DNA of 64,000 nucleotides from Lachnospiraceae bacterium (GCA_028689585.1 JAQVCW010000019.1:22612-86611), one strand, 5' to 3'; shown: positions 1 to 9,453, counted from the stretch's first letter. Numbers and translations are program-made. The notes: generated by a model not told the origin, from the sequence alone.

Positions 1-989
1 GGAGCCTTCGGCTGTGGTGCCTGAGGCTGACTCACTGGCTTCTGCTCATACTGAGGCATTTTTTTGCCTTTTTTCTGAGACTGCTGAGACCTTACATCCA
101 GATTGTCATATCCAAACGGCTGTGCCGTCCCTGCTCCATAGGGCTGTCCCGCTGGTGCATTGTGCATGGACGCCGGTTTCACGCCGGCCTGAGGCTCTGT
201 GGGATAAGTCCGGAAATCATTGTCATCCGGGTAGAAAACTGCCTGGCCCTTTTGATTTTTCTGAACCTTTTTCTGCTGCTTTTCTTCCTGCTTCTGCCCT
301 TTTGGGCTGTTGGAATATCCATAGCTGCGGTAATCATTCAGCTCCGCCTTCAGATCTTTCTTTTTCAGAAGCAGATTAATCACAACAAACAGAAGTATGA
401 CTGCCAATGCAATCAGGCCGTACATGATTTTTGTAAACAGGCCCACTTTGTCTTTGTAGTTCGTTATTTCACTCTTCAGATCCGTAATGGTATTTTCCGC
501 TTCCTGGAGGGAATTCTTGTCAACCTTTACATATCGGGAATCCTCCGTCTCCGGTTCGGTTTCCTTTTCTGTCGCTTTTTCTGTCTCAGTCTCTGTCTGC
601 GCTTCCGTCTGAGTCACTGCAGGTGCCGTTCCGTCAGAAACTACATTCAATTCGTATGTAAATGTGGAACCGCCGCCTGCCTGCACCGTAATGGTCACAT
701 AACCCTTTCCATCCGCATCCAGTGTCGTCCCGCTGATATCACTGATGGTCGCATTGCCGCTGGATGGTACCGGATCCAGGCTCAGTTCTGTCGTCCCGGC
801 CGGCACCGTAACGGTATAAGACCAGGTATCATAAGAAAATTCCGGCGATACCGTTGCACCTTCTGTCTGGATTCCCAGCGAAGACAGTGAATTATCATCG
901 TCTGAAGCTAACACCTGCATTGCAAAAACCAGCACCAGCACGGCTGCCAGCAGGATACCTGCTCTACATTTTTTAAACCACTTCATCAT
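1..989 (-). CDS. Cadherin-like beta-sandwich membrane protein (partial, C-terminus off the window)
   Basis: The reading frame is open from two adjacent ATG codons (989 and 986) to the left edge, so the C-terminus is missing. AGGAG lies just upstream and fits the second ATG slightly better. Seen: an N-terminal signal peptide (about residues 1-29), a beta-sandwich of the Cadherin-like family (about 34-118, with the typical LSSLGI...VSPEFS and W-Y-T-V-T-V-P pattern), a Thr/Glu-rich linker, a short coiled coil (about 158-182), one membrane helix (about 185-207) and a Lys/Gln/Pro-rich tail, presumably cytoplasmic. Such Cadherin-like modules are usually surface or adhesion-type domains; no enzyme motif is visible. 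It follows purD on the same strand after about 110 bases and could be co-transcribed, but the product is unrelated to purine synthesis. Function unknown. Confidence 0.8.
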   Translation of the reverse strand, partial: MMKWFKKCRAGILLAAVLVLVFAMQVLASDDDNSLSSLGIQTEGATVSPEFSYDTWSYTVTVPAGTTELSLDPVPSSGNATISDISGTTLDADGKGYVTITVQAGGGSTFTYELNVVSDGTAPAVTQTEAQTETETEKATEKETEPETEDSRYVKVDKNSLQEAENTITDLKSEITNYKDKVGLFTKIMYGLIALAVILLFVVINLLLKKKDLKAELNDYRSYGYSNSPKGQKQEEKQQKKVQKNQKGQAVFYPDDNDFRTYPTEPQAGVKPASMHNAPAGQPYGAGTAQPFGYDNLDVRSQQSQKKGKKMPQYEQKPVSQPQAPQPKA

Positions 990-1099
990 TTTACTCCTCT
1001 TTTCTTTTCTGGCCGGAAACGTACCGGCTGCTTCACTTCTGCCCCCGACATTTCCGTTTTCACGGCAATACAATCCATCTTTGGGCGGTGCAGACTGCT

Positions 1100-2374
1100 C
1101 TAAGCTTCGTCAATCGCTTTTCCAATATCATGACGGTAATATTTGTTCTGGAAATCAATCCACTGTACCGCCTCATAAGCATTGGCTCTGGCTGACTTCA
1201 GATCCCTGCCCGTAGCTGTCACCCCCAGGACGCGCCCTCCGTTCGTCACAATTGTTCCGTCCTTCCACGCGCTCCCCGCATGAAAGACATAATATCCGTC
1301 TTTCTCTTTGAAACGGTCCAGACCTTTGATCTCAAACCCTTTTTCGTATTTTACCGGATATCCGTCAGAAGCCAGCACCACACAGACTGCTGCATTATCC
1401 TCAAAATCCAGGTCAATCTGATCCAGAGTTCCATCTACGCAGGCTTCAAATACTTCCACAATGTCATTTTTCATCCGCGGAAGCACCACCTGTGTCTCCG
1501 GATCTCCAAATCTGGCATTGTATTCCAGCACCTTCGGTCCCTTCGCAGTCAGCATCAGACCAAAGAAAATGATTCCTTTAAACTCTCTGCCTTCCTTTGC
1601 CATCGCATCCACCGTTGCCTGGAAAATATATTTTTCGCAGAACGCTTCCACTTCTTTTGTATAGAAGGGGCTGGGAGAAAAGGTTCCCATGCCGCCGGTA
1701 TTCAGGCCCGTATCCCCGTCTCCGGCGCGCTTGTGATCCTGTGCCGAGGTCATGGTCTTAATGGTCTTCCCGTCCACAAAGGAAAGCACAGATACTTCTC
1801 TTCCGGTCATAAATTCTTCAATGACCATCCGGTTGCCGGCGGAGCCGAACTGCTTGTCCTCCATAATGGATTTCACGCCTTCCCTGGCTTCCTCCAGCGT
1901 CTGACAGATCAGAACTCCCTTTCCCAGTGCCAGGCCGTCTGCCTTCAGCACAATAGGAAATTCTGCCTTTTCTTCCAAATAAGTCAAAGCTGCCTGAGCA
2001 TCGTCAAAGTTTTCATAGCCTGCGGTAGGAATATTATATTTTTTCATCAGGTCCTTGGAAAAAGCCTTGGAGCCCTCCAGAATCGCTGCATTTTTTCTTG
2101 GTCCGAAAATGCGGAGCCCCTGGGCTTCAAATACATCCACAATACCGCCCACCAAAGGATCATCCATGCCAACTACCGTCAGATCAATTTGCTTTTCTCT
2201 GGCGAATGCCGCCAGTTTGTCAAACTCCATTGCCTTAATATCTACACACTGAGCAAACTCTGCGATTCCTGCATTGCCGGGTGCACAGTATATTTTTTCT
2301 GCCTTTGGACTCTGTGCGATCTTCCATGCCAGAGCATGTTCTCTGCCGCCGCTGCCAATAATCAATATTTTCAT
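1100..2374 (-). CDS. purD: Phosphoribosylamine-glycine ligase (GAR synthetase)
   Basis: Catalyses the ATP-dependent joining of phosphoribosylamine and glycine, the second step of purine synthesis, in the cytoplasm. The 424-residue product has the family's usual length. Seen: the N-terminal GSGGREHALAWK motif, the ATP-grasp domain with GGMGTFSPSPF, and the C-terminal NARFGDPETQ metal/ATP site. The ATG at 2374 is preceded by a G-rich ribosome site. It is the last gene of purE-purM-purN-purD, 13 bases behind purN, so it depends on the promoter ahead of purE. No unusual residues were noticed. Confidence 0.97.
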   Translation of the reverse strand: MKILIIGSGGREHALAWKIAQSPKAEKIYCAPGNAGIAEFAQCVDIKAMEFDKLAAFAREKQIDLTVVGMDDPLVGGIVDVFEAQGLRIFGPRKNAAILEGSKAFSKDLMKKYNIPTAGYENFDDAQAALTYLEEKAEFPIVLKADGLALGKGVLICQTLEEAREGVKSIMEDKQFGSAGNRMVIEEFMTGREVSVLSFVDGKTIKTMTSAQDHKRAGDGDTGLNTGGMGTFSPSPFYTKEVEAFCEKYIFQATVDAMAKEGREFKGIIFFGLMLTAKGPKVLEYNARFGDPETQVVLPRMKNDIVEVFEACVDGTLDQIDLDFEDNAAVCVVLASDGYPVKYEKGFEIKGLDRFKEKDGYYVFHAGSAWKDGTIVTNGGRVLGVTATGRDLKSARANAYEAVQWIDFQNKYYRHDIGKAIDEA

Positions 2375-2387
2375 TTGGAGCCCCCAT

Positions 2388-3011
2388 TTATTTTAAAATA
2401 GCTTTATTGTCCACTACTTCTATCTTTCCATTGGCAATCAGATTGATCGCCTCCGGCAGTATCTTCCATTCTGCTTCCTGCATCACCCGAAGCTGCAGCT
2501 CCTTTGGAGTATCGCCTGCTTTGACTTCCACGGCCTTCTGCAGAATGATGGGACCGGTATCCGTCCCGCTGTCCACAAAGTGCACCGTGGCTCCGGTAAT
2601 CTTCACCCCGCGCTTCAGTGCTTCCTCATGAACCTTCAGTCCGTAAAAGCCTGTGCCGCAAAAAGACGGGATCAGCGAAGGATGAATATTGATAATCCGA
2701 TTGGGATAACGCCGGATCAGGATCTCGGGTATCACCACCAGACAGCCTGCCAGCACTACCAGATCAATGTCCCGGCTCTCAATAGCCGCCAGCAGTTCTT
2801 CATTGAACTGCTCTCTGCTGTTGTAATCCCTGGGAGAAATGCATCTGGCGGGAATGCCGTGTTTTGCCGCCCGCTCCAGGGCAAATGCGTTTTTATTGTT
2901 GCTGATTACCAGTTCTATCTTAGTATTGGTGATCACGCCGGAATCAATGGCATCGATAATTGCCTGAAGATTCGTGCCGCCGCCGGATACCAGAACTGCT
3001 GCTTTTAGCAT
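2388..3011 (-). CDS. purN: Phosphoribosylglycinamide formyltransferase
   Basis: Transfers a formyl group from 10-formyltetrahydrofolate to GAR, the third step of purine synthesis. The 207-residue protein shows the N-terminal [10 protein letters not shown] phosphate-binding motif, the catalytic [10 protein letters not shown] segment, and [12 protein letters not shown] with the catalytic aspartate. This is the full layout of the monomeric PurN family. Its start overlaps the end of purM by 7 bases, typical of translational coupling, and purD follows after 13 bases. Confidence 0.96.
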   Translation of the reverse strand: MLKAAVLVSGGGTNLQAIIDAIDSGVITNTKIELVISNNKNAFALERAAKHGIPARCISPRDYNSREQFNEELLAAIESRDIDLVVLAGCLVVIPEILIRRYPNRIINIHPSLIPSFCGTGFYGLKVHEEALKRGVKITGATVHFVDSGTDTGPIILQKAVEVKAGDTPKELQLRVMQEAEWKILPEAINLIANGKIEVVDNKAILK

Positions 3012-4030
3012 AAAGTAACTCCTTTTTCGCCATTTTCAATCTGGCCAATGATATAGGATGTCTCACCTGCTGCTGCGATTGCTTCCTGTGCTGTCTTAAC
3101 GTCCTCCGGTTTTACCGCTACTACCATGCCAATGCCCATGTTGTAGGTATTGTACATCATCTCTTCTGCAATATTTCCTTCTTTTGCCAGAAGGCGAAAA
3201 ACTGCCGGCACTTCATAGCTGTCTTTTTTAATCACCGCACGCACTCCATCCGGAAGCATACGGGGTATATTTTCATAAAATCCGCCGCCGGTGATATGGC
3301 TGCAGCCCTTCACGCGGACGCCGGCCTCTTTGATGCCGCGCAGTGTCTTTACATAAATCTTGGTGGGAGCCAGCAGAGCCTCGCCCAGCGTCTTGCCCAA
3401 TTCTTCGTGATAGGTATCCAATGTCTCTTTGTCCATGGAAAATACCTTGCGGACCAGTGAAAAGCCATTGCTATGTACGCCGGAAGAAGCAATGCCCAGA
3501 AGAACATCTCCAGCCTGCAGCTCTTTTCCGGTAATCAAATCTTTTTCATCCACAACACCCACTGCAAATCCGGCCAGGTCATACTCGTCCACCGGATAGA
3601 AGCCAGGCATCTCTGCGGTCTCGCCGCCGATCAGCGCCGCTTCGGACTGAACACAGCCCTCTGCCACACCGCTGACGATCGCAGCAATTTTTTCCGGACA
3701 GTTTTTGCCGCAGGCAATGTAATCCAGGAAAAACAATGGCTCCCCACCGGCACATGCAATATCATTGACACACATAGCCACGCAGTCAATTCCCACAGTA
3801 TCATGCTTATCCAGGATAAATGCCAGCTTCAGCTTGGTACCTACTCCGTCGGTACCGGATACCAGGGTAGGATTCTCCATATCTTTAAATTTGCTCATAG
3901 AAAATGCTCCGGAAAATCCCCCGATGTTGGTCAGCACTTCCGGACGCATGGTCTTCTTAATATGTTCCTTCATTAACTCAACTGATTTGTATCCCGCTTC
4001 AATATCCACACCTGCGTTCTTATAATCCAT
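3005..4030 (-). CDS. purM: Phosphoribosylformylglycinamidine cyclo-ligase (AIR synthetase)
   Basis: Closes the imidazole ring of FGAM to give AIR in purine synthesis. The 341-residue protein carries the [12 protein letters not shown] motif near residue 60-71 and the glycine-rich [12 protein letters not shown] motif, as expected for the PurM/PurL ATPase fold. It overlaps purN by 7 bases. About 300 bases, largely occupied by a tandem repeat, separate it from purE upstream, which is unusual inside an otherwise tight operon. Confidence 0.97.
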   Translation of the reverse strand: MDYKNAGVDIEAGYKSVELMKEHIKKTMRPEVLTNIGGFSGAFSMSKFKDMENPTLVSGTDGVGTKLKLAFILDKHDTVGIDCVAMCVNDIACAGGEPLFFLDYIACGKNCPEKIAAIVSGVAEGCVQSEAALIGGETAEMPGFYPVDEYDLAGFAVGVVDEKDLITGKELQAGDVLLGIASSGVHSNGFSLVRKVFSMDKETLDTYHEELGKTLGEALLAPTKIYVKTLRGIKEAGVRVKGCSHITGGGFYENIPRMLPDGVRAVIKKDSYEVPAVFRLLAKEGNIAEEMMYNTYNMGIGMVVAVKPEDVKTAQEAIAAAGETSYIIGQIENGEKGVTLC

Positions 4031-4112
4031 TGTTTTCTCCTTTTTTTGTGGGAAACTATCTGTTACTGATTTTCGCTGTCACTGTCTTGCGCTGCTGCCG
4101 TTTTCACTGTTA

Positions 4113-4260
4113 CTGTCCTTCACGGATGCCGTCTTTCACTGCTGCTGTCCTTCACGGATGCCATCTTGCGCTGCTGTCCTTCACGGATGCTGTCTTCTCT
4201 TCTGCTGTCCTTCACGGATGCTGTCTTCTCTTCTGCTATCCTTCACAGATGCTGTCTTGC
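4113..4260. repeat. Tandem repeat, about 31-bp period, five copies, between purE and purM
   Basis: The 17-base core CTGTCCTTCACGGATGC begins at 4113, 4145, 4174 and 4205, with a two-mismatch copy at 4236. The spacings are 32, 29, 31 and 31 bases. The linkers are also similar (a GTCTTCTCTTCTG-type segment in the later copies). The period is not a multiple of three and no ribosome site or long frame covers it, so it is probably non-coding. It fills most of the purE-purM gap and would be transcribed in the pur mRNA. Confidence 0.9.
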
Positions 4261-4329
4261 GCTGTGTCTCATATCCGGACTTTATTCCTGCATTTGCAGC
4301 TGTCCGCCGCCCAATTTGGATCCCATACA

Positions 4330-4836
4330 TTATTTTGTATAATTTTTATATCCAACTGCCTGCAGCTTCTGGTCTTTCTTCACTACCTGGTCTTTCAGCT
4401 CAGCAGAATAGTCCTTCAGCTTCTGAAGCAGAGCCGGATCCGATACAGCCAGGATCTTCGCCGCCAGAATACCTGCATTGGCACCGCCGTTGATCGCTAC
4501 GGTAGCCACCGGAATGCCGGAGGGCATCTGAACGATGGAATAAAGGGAGTCCTGTCCGCCAAGGGAAGTGGTGTGCATCGGGATACCAATCACTGGCATC
4601 GGAAAGATAGCTGCACACATACCCGGCAGATGAGCTGCCATACCCGCACCAGCAATAATCACTTTAAAGCCTTTTGCTTCTGCACCTTTTGCATATTCAA
4701 AAAACACGTCCGGTTCTCTATGGGCAGAAATGATGGTCATCTCATATTCTACCCCCAGCTTATCCAGGATATCCGCTGCCTTGCTCATTACCGGCATATC
4801 GGAATCGCTGCCCATTACAATACCTACTTTTGCCAT
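4330..4836 (-). CDS. purE: N5-carboxyaminoimidazole ribonucleotide mutase
   Basis: Converts N5-CAIR to CAIR in purine synthesis. The 168-residue product has class I PurE motifs: GSDSDMPVM at the N-terminus, SAHREPD, and HLPGMCAA with the conserved histidine. A GGAG ribosome site precedes the ATG. It is the first gene of the purE-M-N-D unit, about 100 bases behind a strong promoter. No purK-like gene is in the window, so the partner that makes N5-CAIR must be elsewhere, if present. Confidence 0.96.
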   Translation of the reverse strand: MAKVGIVMGSDSDMPVMSKAADILDKLGVEYEMTIISAHREPDVFFEYAKGAEAKGFKVIIAGAGMAAHLPGMCAAIFPMPVIGIPMHTTSLGGQDSLYSIVQMPSGIPVATVAINGGANAGILAAKILAVSDPALLQKLKDYSAELKDQVVKKDQKLQAVGYKNYTK

Positions 4837-4932
4837 GGCTGTTCTCCTTTTTTATGTTTCCCTTTACTGTTTTCTATTTTCTGCGTCGCTTCACTGTTCC
4901 AAAACGAATTGCACCGATTTATTCAGTTATTA

Positions 4933-4961
4933 ATTCTACTAACTCTGTTTATGGTTGTCAA
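4933..4961 (-). promoter_or_regulatory. Sigma-A-type promoter of the pur operon
   Basis: On the minus strand TTGACA (4961-4956) and TAGAAT (4938-4933) are separated by 17 bases. A small GAACA...TGTTC dyad sits just upstream, directly behind the stop of the preceding gene, and could be a regulator site. The leader to purE is about 90 bases. No known purine riboswitch was recognised in it. Confidence 0.8.
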
Positions 4962-4973
4962 GAACAAAAGTGT

Positions 4974-7607
4974 TCAGAGTTTCTTAAGCGGTATATTCAA
5001 TTCTTCCGTGCCGGCCAGGGTAAAACGGCCATCGCCTATAATTTCCTGACGGCTTCCGTCCGCATGGATGACTTCAAGACTGCCCAACTCCTCATAGGGG
5101 ATGGTGATATCTGTATGACAGCCGAAATAGGCCTTCGCCGGATCCTCCCTGCGCAACAGTGATACGGCATTGTCTCTTGCAATGATCTCTTTGCCGTCTG
5201 GATTGTAAACCGGAGTATCTTCTTCCCAGCTGTAGCAGGTATCGCCTACAGCAAAATGAGGTCCCATTTTTTCTGCAATTAATATAGGAAGTTTTTCTGC
5301 AATCTGATATTTTTGTGCCATGGCATAAGCCGTGGTGTTGGTGCCGATGGCAAATTCACCGATAGGCAGAGTGTCATGATGGTACAGCAGATTGGCCTGG
5401 ATAAAGTTCCGGTTCTCTTCAGCAGTATCAAAATTGCTGCAGCTATAATCCGTGATCATTCCATCGGTAAAGGTAATGCACAGATCCAGATATTTCAGTC
5501 CGTTGAGATAGACCTGTTTTACGTGAAGCACACCATTGGTTCCGGATAGCTGCGGTGAAGTGAACACCTCTCCCACCGGAATATTCACATCCGCTACGCA
5601 ATTTTCAAAAATGGTCTCCTTTCCCGGCATATTTAATGGATGCAGTGCCACGGTCAAATCGGTTCTGTTTCCGTTCTTCCCCTGGATATGGACACTCTTT
5701 CTCAAGTCCAGTGTGTCGATGATGGTCTGCTGGATGCGTTCATACAGGTGATAATCCAGTGTGTTGATCTTTACGGTTTCCCGGAAAATCTTCTGGAAAT
5801 CCGGCCCGATTTCCGGAACTGGAAATGCAATAATGGTAAAGCTGCGTTCTTTTCCTATAATATATTGATTTGTGAGCTGTGTCACAGAATTGTTCATGGA
5901 CACCATAAGCTGCTGCTGTCTTTCCGACAACTGGCAGGCTTCTTCTTTTGCCGCAGGAGTAAAAGGTTTTTCTCCAAATACTTCCACTACTGCCGGACCT
6001 GCATGACCGTTTGCCAATGTTTTGAAGGTCTCATAGGCGCTTCGCATCACACCCAGACGGCGCTCCACAAATTTTTTATCCAGGTAAATCGCAGCGTCCT
6101 CTCTGTGATCATAGTCAAACTGCTGGTTCGGCACAGCGCCCGTATAGCCCAGCCGCATAGAGGAGCGTTTGTTCACCGTGCTCAGTGCATAACGGGAAAC
6201 CACCGGCTTCAGACCCATTTTCTCGAAATTGTATATGGCTGAGCGAAGCATTCGTTCAAAGCCCAGATGATATCGAATATTCACGGTCATCTTCCTGGAC
6301 AAATCCTTGCCTCCATGGGCAAAGCCAATGCGGTACCCTTCCGTATAGGTATCCGCCATAGCCTGAATCTCTTCTTCGCTAAGCGAATTCAAAAAAGCGG
6401 CCGTCTGCAGTTCATTGTCTGTCACATATTCTCCGTAGCGATACAGATAGGTCATATCTGTCAAATCGGAATTCATAATGATATTCACCGCAAAATTTCT
6501 GGCCGGATCCACAGATTCCCGGATGCGCTCCGTCACGAATACATCGCTGTAATCGCTGACAAACCAGTAAAGAATCTGCTGTATCTCTTTATAGGAAGGA
6601 ACGGACTGCTGTTCAAAGGCATTGTAGATTTCGATAAACAGCTCCAGATGCACTACCGCCTCCTGCAGGCGTCCTTCGAAAAGATAGCCGATCAGACCGC
6701 GAAGCTCGGTATAAAGAAAACCAAGAAGCTTTCCCTGCTCTGCTCCCAGCATTTTGGCTGCAAATGCAGGATTGCCATAGCTGGTTTCATACTGTTCCGG
6801 CAAAATATCCTTATATAATTGATGGTTGAGCTGCTGCCACTCCTGAATGGACAAGGCAGGACTGTCTTCTCCATTCAGCATTTCCCGCAGCTCTTTCATC
6901 TGCATCAAAAAGCCGGCCGTGCGCTGAAAGTAATCATAGAAAGGCACTGGTACCGTCTTTTCTGTTTCCATTTCTCTAATTCTGATCATTGCAAGATTCC
7001 AGCGCTCTTCCAGCGGATCCGCATCCTCGTCTATGATATTGGTTCCCAGGTTCCGTTCTATGATCTCTTTTGCATAGGACCACAGAGCTTTTGAACCTTC
7101 CGGAGTCCGCTCATTTCTGCTCATAATCTGGGATTTCTCCACTTCATGCTCTCTCCAGGCAAGACCACCGGTGGCATCGTTTAGCAGGATTGGCTGTATC
7201 TTGTCCAGTGCATTGGCAAACCGCGCCTCGGCTGTGTCCTGAGCTTCGAATTCCTCCCAGAGCGCCCGCATTTCCTTCGCCTGATCCTTCGGAAGCAGAT
7301 TGAAGATCCGATCCGCCGCCTTCACTTCCCGGTCCCGCTTCGTCTGATTGCCGTCAGCGTCATAGGCATAAGTATCCCCGGCATCAATTTCCACAATATC
7401 ATGAATCAAGACCATGATCATAGTCTTCGTCACATCTATTTCTTCATTGGCATACTCACTGAGCAGTGCACACATCATAGCCAGATGCCAGGAATGATCC
7501 GTATCCGTCTCCTTCCGTTCGCCCCCGGTTATGTAGCTCTGACGTGTGATCTGCTTTAATTTATCCACTTCCAGAATAAAATTCATCTGCTGCTCTAATC
7601 GTTTCAT
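4974..7607 (-). CDS. HD-domain phosphohydrolase fused to an M29-type aminopeptidase
   Basis: One continuous 877-codon frame. Residues about 1-190 form an HD domain of the YfbR/HD_3 type (5'-deoxynucleotidase-like): DHSWHLAMM with His38, then IHD at 69-70. From about residue 205 the sequence resembles the start and body of M29 leucyl aminopeptidases. The C-terminal third carries the family's metal-site blocks (NIPVGEVFTSP, EFAIGTNTTAYA, EKMGPHFAVGD and HTDITIPY). The segment LEERWNLAMIRIREM near residue 205-220 looks like a former independent start of the peptidase. Cytoplasmic; no signal peptide. A fusion of nucleotide hydrolase and peptidase is unexpected. It could be a real bifunctional enzyme or a recent stop-codon loss between neighbouring genes. 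ATG at 7607 follows a weak ribosome site. Confidence 0.85.
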   Translation of the reverse strand: MKRLEQQMNFILEVDKLKQITRQSYITGGERKETDTDHSWHLAMMCALLSEYANEEIDVTKTMIMVLIHDIVEIDAGDTYAYDADGNQTKRDREVKAADRIFNLLPKDQAKEMRALWEEFEAQDTAEARFANALDKIQPILLNDATGGLAWREHEVEKSQIMSRNERTPEGSKALWSYAKEIIERNLGTNIIDEDADPLEERWNLAMIRIREMETEKTVPVPFYDYFQRTAGFLMQMKELREMLNGEDSPALSIQEWQQLNHQLYKDILPEQYETSYGNPAFAAKMLGAEQGKLLGFLYTELRGLIGYLFEGRLQEAVVHLELFIEIYNAFEQQSVPSYKEIQQILYWFVSDYSDVFVTERIRESVDPARNFAVNIIMNSDLTDMTYLYRYGEYVTDNELQTAAFLNSLSEEEIQAMADTYTEGYRIGFAHGGKDLSRKMTVNIRYHLGFERMLRSAIYNFEKMGLKPVVSRYALSTVNKRSSMRLGYTGAVPNQQFDYDHREDAAIYLDKKFVERRLGVMRSAYETFKTLANGHAGPAVVEVFGEKPFTPAAKEEACQLSERQQQLMVSMNNSVTQLTNQYIIGKERSFTIIAFPVPEIGPDFQKIFRETVKINTLDYHLYERIQQTIIDTLDLRKSVHIQGKNGNRTDLTVALHPLNMPGKETIFENCVADVNIPVGEVFTSPQLSGTNGVLHVKQVYLNGLKYLDLCITFTDGMITDYSCSNFDTAEENRNFIQANLLYHHDTLPIGEFAIGTNTTAYAMAQKYQIAEKLPILIAEKMGPHFAVGDTCYSWEEDTPVYNPDGKEIIARDNAVSLLRREDPAKAYFGCHTDITIPYEELGSLEVIHADGSRQEIIGDGRFTLAGTEELNIPLKKL

Positions 7608-7703
7608 CTTATTTCTGCCTTTCTTTTACACTTTTTCTATGAGCAAGAACGCCTCTGTGTTCCACTCCTCACCCTTAAAACAGCGACGGCTTTCCCGGTA
7701 ACA

Positions 7704-8027
7704 TCAGGAGGCCAGTCCTACACAAAAAATCAAGAACCAGACCGCCACCATAAATCCGCACAGAAGCGTCCCTACTTTACAGAAAATATAGGATTTGCAC
7801 TGTTCATGAAAGCTGTTCAGCCCGAATACCATTCCACAGAATGCGATCACAAATGCAGTGAATCCAAAAGAGCCAATCCATGCCCCGCCGCTGCCCTGCA
7901 GCGCTGCACAGATTCCCAGCAGAATAATAAAAATCAGCAGGGAAATACCGCCCAGTACCGTTGCCAGAATGCCCCGTCCGGAATGATTGGCTTCTTCAAA
8001 TGCATATATACTTTTCTTTCTAGCCAT
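7704..8027 (-). CDS. Small DUF6142-like membrane protein
   Basis: A 107-residue protein with a short polar N-terminus followed by three hydrophobic segments (about 22-44, 52-70 and 82-105). The layout and the NHSGRGILATVLGGISL segment resemble the DUF6142 family of Lachnospiraceae; this is my recollection of the family, not a search result. Its ATG lies inside the end of the VanZ-family gene (8-base overlap), so the two are likely co-translated. Function unknown. Confidence 0.7.
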   Translation of the reverse strand: MARKKSIYAFEEANHSGRGILATVLGGISLLIFIILLGICAALQGSGGAWIGSFGFTAFVIAFCGMVFGLNSFHEQCKSYIFCKVGTLLCGFMVAVWFLIFCVGLAS

Positions 8028-8478
8028 AATATCGTCTCCTCAGGCGGTTGCACAAAGCAAATATCAGATAACCCAGAATTCCGCCTGCCGTATTCAAAAT
8101 AATATCATCTACATCAAAACTGCCTACCCTCGTAATCAGCTGCATTACTTCTATCGCCGCACTGAATTCAAAACTCAGCAGTGTAATCTTCCACAAGCTG
8201 CGCATCGGCTTTCTCAGCACTGGCAAAATGGCGCCAAAAGGCAAAAAGCCAATGACATTGCCGGCCAGGTTCACTATCACCGCCCGCATTCCCAACACAT
8301 CCGGATACCGAATAAAACGGTTGATTTCCCGCAATGGAATCAAATTATAACGGTATTCACCTGCGCCGCCTCTCCCATAGCTTTCCGCAAAAAACAGAAA
8401 ATAAATCAGTAAAATCATGTAAATCAGAAACAGAATTCCACCTACCGCCCGAATCCGTTTCGCAGTCCTTACCTTCAT
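8020..8478 (-). CDS. VanZ-family membrane protein
   Basis: A 152-residue membrane protein with an N-terminal helix (about 10-28), the VanZ-type NLIPLREINRF segment, an NLAGNVIGFLPFGAILP helix and the DVDDIILNTAGGILGYL segment that marks the family's C-terminal half. VanZ relatives are associated with glycopeptide tolerance in one context, but most chromosomal members have unknown roles. It overlaps the next gene by 8 bases, and its start coincides with the stop of the small upstream gene, so the three form a mini-operon. Confidence 0.88.
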   Translation of the reverse strand: MKVRTAKRIRAVGGILFLIYMILLIYFLFFAESYGRGGAGEYRYNLIPLREINRFIRYPDVLGMRAVIVNLAGNVIGFLPFGAILPVLRKPMRSLWKITLLSFEFSAAIEVMQLITRVGSFDVDDIILNTAGGILGYLIFALCNRLRRRYYG

Positions 8479-8630
8479 CAGATCATAACACTGCTTTTTC
8501 TTTTTAATAAATTGGCGCCGTTTACAATAATCAGAATTCCTGCTGCCAGTCCGGTAACCAGCACCACTATTCCCAGTATAATGCTGGATGCACCAGCCCT
8601 GGTCATGGTCTTATACACTTTTTCATTCAT
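8478..8630 (-). CDS. 50-residue membrane protein
   Basis: The longer frame starts at 8702, but an AGGAGG site lies 7 bases before the ATG at 8630, so the 50-residue product starting MNEKVYK is preferred. It has one hydrophobic hairpin-like stretch (about 15-38) and a basic C-terminus. Its stop overlaps the start of the VanZ-family gene. Function unknown. Confidence 0.65.
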   Translation of the reverse strand: MNEKVYKTMTRAGASSIILGIVVLVTGLAAGILIIVNGANLLKRKSSVMI

Positions 8631-8662
8631 TGAGATACCTCCTGTTTGGGACATCCACATCC

Positions 8663-8694
8663 GCCCATCCTGAATTTGCCTGCGGCAAATGGGC
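8663..8694. repeat. Dispersed hairpin repeat, copy A (behind pyrE)
   Basis: ATTTGCC and GGCAAAT form a 7-bp stem with a 3-base loop (8674-8690), and outer GCCC/GGGC arms pair around a 7-base bulge. The same architecture recurs at 23243-23371 and 29384-29462. There is no U-run, so it is not a canonical terminator; it may be a REP-like element or an mRNA 3'-end structure. Confidence 0.75.
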
Positions 8695-8705
8695 CGGCAC
8701 AATTT

Positions 8706-9380
8706 TTATTTCACTCCGTACTGCTCATAATATGCATCAATGGCTGCTTTCATGGCATCATCAATGATGACTTTTCCTTTGTATTCTCTCTGGTACAGAT
8801 GCTCTACCACTTCCGCCATGGTCACAATAGCTGTAGTCTTCAGGCCATAGTTTTCTTCGATCTCGCTCAATGCGCTCTTCGTTCCCTGTCCCCGTTCCAT
8901 ACGGTCCACAGAAACCACCAGTCCCAGCGGTGTTACATTGCCCTGAGCCTTGATGATCGGCAGTGTCTCCTGGATGGAAGTGCCTGCCGTGGTCACATCT
9001 TCGATTATGATCACCTTATCCCCGTCAGAAATCGGGCTGCCCAGCAGGATTCCCTTATCTCCATGGTCCTTCACTTCTTTCCGGTTGGAGCAGTATTTGA
9101 TATCCTTGCCAAACTGCTCGCTGATAGCAATCGTAGCCGCCACGGTCAGCGGAATTCCCTTGTAAGCCGGTCCAAATAACACATCGAAATCCAGGCCGAA
9201 CTTGTCATGAATCGCCTTTGCATAATATCCGCCCAGTCTGCGCAGCTGCGCGCCGGTGCGGTAAAATCCGGTATTTACAAAAAACGGTGTCTTTCTTCCA
9301 CTCTTTGTGGTAAAATCTCCAAATTTCAAAACCTGGCAGTCTACCATAAATTCTATAAATTCCTGTTTATACTGTTCCAT
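8706..9380 (-). CDS. pyrE: Orotate phosphoribosyltransferase
   Basis: Makes orotidine 5'-phosphate from orotate and PRPP. The 224-residue protein carries the PRPP-binding motif VIIIEDVTTAGTS and the FGPAYKGIPL segment typical of PyrE. AGGAGG precedes the ATG. In transcription order it should follow pyrD, but 5 kb of mobile-element debris lies between them. It may therefore rely on a promoter inside the debris or on long readthrough; I did not find a convincing promoter immediately upstream. Confidence 0.97.
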   Translation of the reverse strand: MEQYKQEFIEFMVDCQVLKFGDFTTKSGRKTPFFVNTGFYRTGAQLRRLGGYYAKAIHDKFGLDFDVLFGPAYKGIPLTVAATIAISEQFGKDIKYCSNRKEVKDHGDKGILLGSPISDGDKVIIIEDVTTAGTSIQETLPIIKAQGNVTPLGLVVSVDRMERGQGTKSALSEIEENYGLKTTAIVTMAEVVEHLYQREYKGKVIIDDAMKAAIDAYYEQYGVK

Positions 9381-9453
9381 TTTATATTAAAACCTCCTGT
9401 TTTCAAGGCTTTACGCCTATATCATAATGTCTCAAATTGCTCTACTACACACT

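Noticed and set aside
162..890. Long plus-strand ORF opposite the cadherin-like gene
   Set aside because: The minus-strand frame has a signal peptide, a recognisable domain and a ribosome site; the plus-strand product is Cys/Arg-rich with no sensible features.
4113..4260. Possible repeat-protein gene
   Set aside because: The period is not a multiple of three and no frame stays open with a start and ribosome site.
4837..4932. Purine riboswitch in the pur leader
   Set aside because: No conserved purine or PRPP riboswitch core was recognised in the roughly 90-base leader.
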